From: Cylindrotheca closterium
Lineage: Eukaryota; Bacillariophyta; Bacillariophyceae; Bacillariales; Bacillariaceae
DNA: 21,910 nucleotides
Assembly: GCA_933822405.4 (NCBI GenBank)
Contig: CAKOGP040001738.1
Span: 1-21,910, forward strand
Direction: 5' to 3'
Numbering within the stretch: the stretch's first letter is position 1; each line of letters starts with the position of its first letter. The position numbers were made by a program, and so were the translations under genes. Positions 17,228-21,910 of the stretch are shown here, piece by piece. The notes under the pieces are model-generated. The model did no database searches and was not told the origin of the DNA. It saw nothing but the letters and a program-made list of their open reading frames with translations.

Positions 17228-18913
17228 ATGTCCAACTATCACTTCTTCCCTATGCAATACGAACCCATCGAAGGAGAAAACCTCAGAGTCAAGGTGGATA
17301 TCGACCATTCAACTTTTTCCGTCAACCTCAAGAAGTTGGACATCACCCAGATGTCCTTACACAAGTGTGTGGACTTCGCACAGACTCTCCTTGACGATGT
17401 GACTCTTGAAGTCGGCCGGAACGATGACGAGCTCCTCGGTAGATCCCTCAACAAGTTTTGGTCAAAGGCTCTCCCTCCTCTCGAACAACAAGTTTGGGAA
17501 GCGCTCCCAAACTACATGGACATGGACGAGGAATCCGTTGAGAACTGTAAAAACAAAGTCCGCGACTGGATCCTGACCAAATGTACTGAAGAAGACGCGG
17601 CTGCAGTTTTAAATCAGCTCCGTACCTGGAGAAAGCCAAGATCGGCGACAATCATGGACAATCAGATGTACATGAAGAAGTTAAACTCTGCAATCCCTTA
17701 CATGTCTGAATCTCTTGACCCTCTTGACAAAGAAGAATTCAAGAGAGTTTTCTTCAATGCTCACCCCAAGCCTTGGAAGGACGCCTTCCTGGAGATCAAC
17801 GGTACCATCGACAGCCATTCTGTTGCCAGCATCACTTCCTACATGCAACGCAAGGCTCGACAAGCACACGACAAGGAATTGAAGAATCAACTCCACCAGA
17901 AGATCAAATCCAAAAAGAAGAAACGCACGGCTGGTGTCCATCATAGGGACGATTCGAAACCTTTCAAGAAATCTTGTACCGACCCAGAGGAAAACAAGAT
18001 GGACAAAGACGAGTACCACAAGCGCGTGGCGGAACTTGCAAAGAGAGCCAAGCCGACCAAAATTTGCTTGCTCAAGCCCAGTCATAAGAATCACACTATC
18101 TCCAAGTGTAAGGCAATCAGCAACTACAAGGCCTGAATAAGCAACAAGAAGTCCAACAGCTTTGCTGTCATCAATCTCCCTGGAGATAAGCCGGATGATG
18201 ATTCGACCACCTCTAAGGAGACCGACTCATCCAACAAGAATGATGCGTTCTACATGAACAATGAATCTTACTATGTCCCAGCTTTCTCTCACCACATTGA
18301 TTTCTGTTGCTTCGACAGCCTGTTTGATCCTGGATCAGATGAATCTTACATCCATCGTAGAATGTTGCCCACTGGAATCAATGGAAAAACCGTGAAGAAA
18401 AAAATTGGAACGATAAGCGGCAAACAATCTTTGACCAAGCAAGTCATAAACATTGAGGGAATCGTTTTCCCTGAATTTTCTCCCACGCAACAAGTGGAAT
18501 CCACGTTTGAAACAATTGTTTTTGATTCAGACGCGAGGTACGATATGATTATTGGAAATAATATTTTGCTTCCCCTTGGAATCGATTGTTGCGGATCTAC
18601 CAAAACAATCAAATGGATGGACAAACACATCCCTTATAAGCCGCCCGAATCTTGCCTCAGTCCTCAAACTACTGATCCAAACGAAGATACATCCATGTTG
18701 ATGGCGCAATTGATGGCAACCCATTGCTATCACTCAGACCCTGATGAAAGTCTCAATGAACACATTGAGCAACAGATATCTCATTCCTTTAATATTGCAG
18801 AATCCAAATATGATTTAGTTCCCTTGGAACATGTTGCCAAGCAACAACAACATCTAAATGGTAAACAACAAAACGATCTTTACAATGTTATAAAAGACTT
18901 CGAACCCTTGTTC
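17228..18913 (+). pseudogene. gypsy gag, protease and RT N-terminus
   Basis: One frame from ATG 17228 (MSNYHFFPMQYEP; an upstream start at 17174 seems part of the leader) with a single TGA at 18134-18136. Gag part (~300 residues): helical with W/D-rich stretches (LNKFWSKALPP, KPWKDAFLEING), a Lys-rich segment near residue 225, and a Cys/His run (CLLKPSHKNHTISKC) that may be a degenerate zinc knuckle. After the TGA: an acid- and Ser-rich linker, then aspartic protease with DPGSDESYI (Asp 18326; usual motif DSGA/S) and IIGNNILLPLGID. RT begins with LNGKQQNDLYNVIKDFEPLF. About 18914 an extra base shifts the frame. The protein would form and mature the virus-like particle; this copy is not functional. 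Confidence 0.8.
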
Positions 18914-18914
18914 C

Positions 18915-19338
18915 GGCAAGCTTGGCCCTTTCAAAGGTCCTAAAGCACACCTCAAGCTTCTCCCAACACAATTATTACAACCCACCATCCAATGGTATCA
19001 CGCTGCTCTCAGCCACCCGGGCTCCACGCGCCTCAAGGATACCATGCGCATCCATTTTCACAATCCAAAGTTATCTAATGTTATTGAAGACTTTACCTCA
19101 AAATGCGACACATGTCAACGACACAAGGCTGTCGGTAGAGGCCACGGCCACACTGCTCCCAAGGAAGCTCCACTCATCCCCTGGCAACAACTCGCAGTTG
19201 ATCTCATTGGTCCTTGGACACTCATGGTGGCAGGACAAGAGATCGAGTTCAGAGCCTTGACAATCATTGACCTAGTGACCAACTTGGTCGAAATTGTGCG
19301 CATTAAGGACAAAACGTGTGCAAACGTAACGCTTCAGT
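18915..19338 (+). pseudogene. gypsy RT start fused to integrase N-terminal half
   Basis: Frame opens with GKLGPFKGPKAHLKLLP, the beginning of RT. It passes within a few codons to TIQWYHAALSHPG and KCDTCQRHK, the HHCC zinc-binding module of gypsy integrases, so RT and RNase H (well over 1 kb) have been deleted in frame. The first catalytic Asp is at 19200 in AVDLIGPW, followed by IDLVTNLVEIV. The frame is cut at 19338 by the triple-LTR element; the target was ...CTTCAGT|TTGAAAAC. Removing the insertion and one duplication joins it to 21048 in frame, with 63 codons from the first to the second catalytic Asp. Confidence 0.85.
19334..19338 (+). repeat. Target-site duplication TCAGT, left copy
   Basis: TCAGT directly before the triple-LTR element; the same bases occur at 21043-21047 directly after it. 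Confidence 0.85.
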
Positions 19339-19889
19339 TGTTAGAAGTAAGCGATCCACTGCCGCCTGCAATCTACCTGTTCAATTGACTGCAATTTAGC
19401 TGTCCAGGTATTGTTGCCTTCTAAGTATATGAACTTACAGTATATAGAAGTATATAGATCAATCAAAGATCCTACTTTATCAACCAATTCACTCGTTGCT
19501 TGCATTATATTATAAAAAGTGAGAATAGTCTGTCAACTTTTGACTTTGACTCTTTCCTCTCCAGCTCAGTGGAAATTCTCAGAATTCTCTCTACGTCAGC
19601 CTGATATGCTGCAAGTTCAATCTGATTATCCGTTCACCTTCCACTGTAGTCGGTACTTTGATTAGTATCCAACTTTGGCTCTTGCTTGAATCTTGCTTTC
19701 TTACATCATCAACAGGATGATTTCCATAGAAATATAATCCGTTTTCTGACTCGCCATGCTCGATGTCTTTAGTCGCATCAGTCTTCATTTTTAGTCCTAT
19801 CAGTCGAAATCATTTCTCTATCGTTCACATGCATTCTCTTTTTCTCGTTTCTCCAAATATGTACTTTGAAAATCCTAATATATCCAACA
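19339..19889. repeat. LTR1 of triple-LTR element (551 bp)
   Basis: Begins TGTTAGAAGTAAGCG. Its first 64 bp, up to the shared TCCAGGTATTG at 19403, differ from the 20-bp equivalent in LTR2 and LTR3, making it 44 bp longer. A TATA-like TATTATAAAAAG lies near 19508-19519. Confidence 0.85.
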
Positions 19890-19958
19890 GCCGGTACAAA
19901 ACCCACGCACTGAACTCCCGCAGGATTCAGTCTGGGACTTTCGTGGCGCTCAGACGTT
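19890..19958. other. Interior segment 1 of triple-LTR element (69 bp)
   Basis: Starts GCCGGTACAAAACCC. It can fold into ACTGAA / TTCAGT (19909-19931) or GTCTG / CAGAC (19930-19955), two mutually overlapping stems. An identical copy is at 20466-20534. Confidence 0.7.
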
Positions 19959-20465
19959 TGTTAGTCCAAGCCCACAAGTCCAGGTATTGTTGCCTTCTAA
20001 GTATATGAACTTACAGTATATAGAAGTATATAGATCAATCAAAGATCCTACTTTATCAACCAATTCACTCGTTGCTTGCAATATATTATAAAAAGTGAGA
20101 ATAGTCTGTCAACTTTTGACTTTGACTCTTTCCTCTCCAGCTCAGTGGAAATTCTCAGAATTCTCTCTACGTCAGCCTGATATGCTGCAAGTTCAATCTG
20201 ATTATCCGTTCACCTTCCACTGTAGTCGGTACTTTGATTAGTATCCAACTTTGGCTCTTGCTTGAATCTTGCTTTCTTACATCATCAACAGGATGATTTC
20301 CATAGAAATATAATCCGTTTTCTGACTCGCCATGCTCGATGTCTTTAGTCGCATCAGTCTTCATTTTTAGTCCTATCAGTCGAAATCATTTCTCTATCGT
20401 TCACATGCATTCTCTTTTTCTCGTTTCTCCAAATATGTACTTTGAAAATCCTAATATATCCAACA
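19959..20465. repeat. LTR2 of triple-LTR element (507 bp), mosaic
   Basis: Begins TGTTAGTCCAAGCCC like LTR3. At 20081 it has A like LTR3 (20657) whereas LTR1 has T (19505). From 20201 on it matches LTR1 at every site where LTR3 differs. The crossover point therefore lies between 20081 and 20201. Confidence 0.85.
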
Positions 20466-20534
20466 GCCGGTACAAAACCCACGCACTGAACTCCCGCAGG
20501 ATTCAGTCTGGGACTTTCGTGGCGCTCAGACGTT
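20466..20534. other. Interior segment 2 of triple-LTR element (69 bp)
   Basis: Identical by eye to 19890-19958, which supports a recent duplication of the 576-bp unit. Confidence 0.8.
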
Positions 20535-21042
20535 TGTTAGTCCAAGCCCACAAGTCCAGGTATTGTTGCCTTCTAAGTATATGAACTTACAGTATATAGA
20601 AGTATATAGATCAATCAAAGATCCTACTTTATCAACCAATTCACTCGTTGCTTGCAATATATTATAAAAAGTGAGAATAGTCTGTCAACTTTTGACTTTG
20701 ACTCTTTCCTCTCCAGCTCAGTGGAAATTCTCAGAATTCTCTCTACGTCAGCCTGATATGCTGCAAGTTCAATCTGTTTATCCGTTCACCTTCCACAGTA
20801 GTTGGTACTTTGATTAGTATCCAACTTTGGTTCTTGCTTCAATCTTGCTTTCTTACATCATCAACAGGATGATTTCCATAGAAATATAATCCGTTTTCTG
20901 ACTCGCCACGCTCGATGTTTTTTGGTCGCATCAGTCTTCATTTTTAGTCGTATCAGTCGACATCATTTCTCTATCGTTCACATGCATTCTCTTTTTCTCG
21001 TTTCTCCAAATATGTACTTCGAAAATCCTAATATATCCAACA
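20535..21042. repeat. LTR3 of triple-LTR element (508 bp)
   Basis: Begins like LTR2. It differs from LTR1/LTR2 at about ten sites plus one inserted base, all right of 20776 (for example T at 20777, ACAGTAGTTGG for ACTGTAGTCGG, TTTTTTGG for TCTTTAG). It ends ATCCAACA followed by TCAGT. Confidence 0.85.
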
Positions 21043-21047
21043 TCAGT
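21043..21047 (+). repeat. Target-site duplication TCAGT, right copy
   Basis: Same five bases as 19334-19338. Confidence 0.85.
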
Positions 21048-21388
21048 TTGAAAACGCTTGGCTCGCCCGTTACCCGCGCCCTGCAACCGTCATCCATGAC
21101 CAAGGAACCGAATTCACGGGATTCGACTTTCAAAATCATTTGAATCTACACGGAATTGAACCTCGTTCTATCTCTGCCAAGAATCCTCAAGCAAATGCAG
21201 TTTGCGAACGGATGCATCAAACTATTGGCAACTCTCTTAGAGTATTGGTTACACTGAACCACCCTTTCAACATCAATGCTGCCAAACAATTAGTTGACAC
21301 TGCCATTGCAAATGCAGTGTATGCACACCACTGCTCTTATCACGGAACTATAACCGCTACGCTCGGATCACTTGCCTTCCACCGTGAC
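21044..21388 (+). pseudogene. gypsy integrase, second half of catalytic core
   Basis: Continues the integrase after the insertion: QFENAWLARYPRP, the second catalytic Asp at 21098 in HDQGTEFTGF, KNPQANAVCERMHQ with the catalytic Glu at 21206 (36 codons on, a D-x35-E spacing), then a helical stretch to GSLAFHRDM. This is the DD35E retroviral-type integrase fold that joins element DNA to chromosomal DNA. No stop occurs and the same frame runs on into the next feature, so the integrase C-terminal domain is replaced by foreign sequence. Confidence 0.88.
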
Positions 21389-21910
21389 ATGGATGGGTTT
21401 GGCTCTGATCCTCTTGATGTCGGTGAAGCAAAGTTGGAATTTGATATGGATATGGCGGACGCTAAAGATATTGACGATGGAGCTACGGTTGCTGGTGCCA
21501 TGGATGAGTTGCTGGAAAAGGATAGTCAACTGGAGGCTGCTATCACGGAGATTGAATTTAAGGACAATCTCTTGTCCGAACAGAATTCTGCTTTGGAGGC
21601 TGAACGATTACGATCTGAACAGTTGGCGCGCGAACTTGCCGCAATGCGCTTACTCCAACAGCCATCAGCCAGCCGCACAGATCAGCCGACTCAGCTTGAC
21701 AACAATGGGCCTTCCACCAAGTCACCTACGGAGGAGGATATTCCTCTCACAGAAAAGCCACACTCCCCGTCCACTCCGGCACGATCCAACAAGCCAGGCC
21801 CCCTCACCTCCCCACTGCCGGGATCTCCTTCTCCACCTGGGCCCAAGACAATGTTACCACCTCAGAATGCCGCCACTCGCCCCAAATCCTTGGTCGAGTC
21901 GGTGACTCCG
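21389..21910 (+). CDS. Partial ORF: acidic, coiled-coil and proline-rich protein (runs off the window)
   Basis: ATG 21389 follows the last integrase-like codon in the same frame; the frame stays open to the window end (174 codons). The first ~45 residues are acidic (MDGFGSDPLDVGEAK, DMADAKDIDDG). Residues about 45-95 are rich in E, L, K and A with heptad spacing (MDELLEKDSQLEAAITEIE, then LEAERLRSEQLARELAAM), a likely coiled coil. The remainder is rich in Pro, Ser and Thr. I do not recognise the family. It may be the gag-like first protein of another element, a captured host exon or a host gene into which the gypsy fragment was inserted. Whether translation starts at this ATG or reads through from integrase cannot be decided here. 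Confidence 0.55.
   Translation, partial: MDGFGSDPLDVGEAKLEFDMDMADAKDIDDGATVAGAMDELLEKDSQLEAAITEIEFKDNLLSEQNSALEAERLRSEQLARELAAMRLLQQPSASRTDQPTQLDNNGPSTKSPTEEDIPLTEKPHSPSTPARSNKPGPLTSPLPGSPSPPGPKTMLPPQNAATRPKSLVESVTP

Larger units (their letters stand above)
19339..21042. mobile_element. TRIM-like element with three tandem LTRs (1,704 bp)
   Basis: LTR1 19339-19889, interior 19890-19958, LTR2 19959-20465, interior 20466-20534, LTR3 20535-21042. All LTRs begin TGTTAG and end ATCCAACA. The whole array is bounded by TCAGT duplications and lies inside the gypsy integrase. Each interior is only 69 bp and has no coding capacity. LTR2 agrees with LTR3 at its left end and with LTR1 further right, as expected if an LTR-interior-LTR insertion became LTR-interior-LTR-interior-LTR by unequal crossover. 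Orientation is uncertain: I see no convincing purine tract or tRNA-primer site on either strand. Confidence 0.88.
17228..21388 (+). mobile_element. Ty3/gypsy retrotransposon, internally deleted and interrupted
   Basis: gag, protease and the first residues of RT, then integrase, in the order of Ty3/gypsy elements. Most of RT and RNase H is missing (junction near 18966-18986). Integrase is split by the triple-LTR element at 19339-21042. Similarity to integrase ends at about 21388, where the frame runs on into unrelated sequence. No LTRs of this element are identifiable. The style resembles diatom gypsy (GyDi) elements; that is inference from memory. Confidence 0.8.

Noticed and set aside
16949..17308. 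Minus-strand ORF of 119 codons
   Set aside because: About half is antisense to the gypsy gag start; the remainder has some protein-like sequence but no recognised motif.
19591..20584. Repeated ORFs of 65 and 81 codons on opposite strands
   Set aside because: They are duplicated only because they lie in the LTRs; no start context, domain or selection signal supports them.
19339..21042. Simple satellite or tandem-repeat array
   Set aside because: The array is bounded by a 5-bp target duplication, has TG...CA ends and interrupts a gene in frame, so it is an insertion that later gained a unit.

Overview
The window looks like a transposon graveyard from a eukaryotic microalga, most likely a diatom or other stramenopile. 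That placement is inference. It rests on the style of the Ty1/copia and Ty3/gypsy proteins (CoDi-like and GyDi-like), a TTAGGG telomere motif, and the absence of any recognisable housekeeping gene. I found no tRNA, rRNA, CRISPR or bacterial signal. Nearly all coding sequence is mobile-element sequence, and all of it is broken by frameshifts, deletions or in-frame stops. The one exception is a partial ORF that runs off the right edge.

Left block (1-8795): three insertions nested in one another. An old copia element (integrase tail, RT, RNase H) is split inside pol at CTAAG by a second, CoDi-like copia (895-8019, 110-bp LTRs, 5-bp target duplication). At the end of that element's 5' LTR sits a third, non-autonomous LTR element of 997 bp (1007-2003, 311-bp LTRs with one visible difference, GACGAT target duplication). 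The inner copia pol also carries a 49-bp head-to-head telomere-repeat block (6821-6869). Removing exactly those 49 bp restores the RT-to-RNase H reading frame.

Middle block (8796-17227): two ~660-bp near-identical direct repeats flank a degenerate DDE transposase of PIF/Harbinger or IS5 type and an antisense copia pre-integrase remnant. Next come a non-coding stretch with a 105-bp direct repeat and a long minus-strand decayed gene of roughly 1,170 codons (12772-16292). That gene has RNase H-fold transposase features (D, D, CxxH, TRW; hAT-like at best) and five in-frame stops.

Right block (17228-21910): a Ty3/gypsy element with gag, protease and integrase but most of RT/RNase H deleted. Its integrase is split between the first and second catalytic aspartates by a compact LTR element carrying three LTRs (19339-21042), flanked by the target duplication TCAGT. 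The middle LTR is a mosaic of the outer two, so an unequal crossover can be mapped. After the second integrase half, the frame continues into an unrelated coiled-coil and proline-rich sequence that leaves the window.

Recurring themes are clean insertions whose removal restores the host frame, premature stops that are mostly TGA (consistent with CGA to TGA decay), and LTR pairs whose differences sit at or near the first bases of U3. All alignments and counts were made by eye.
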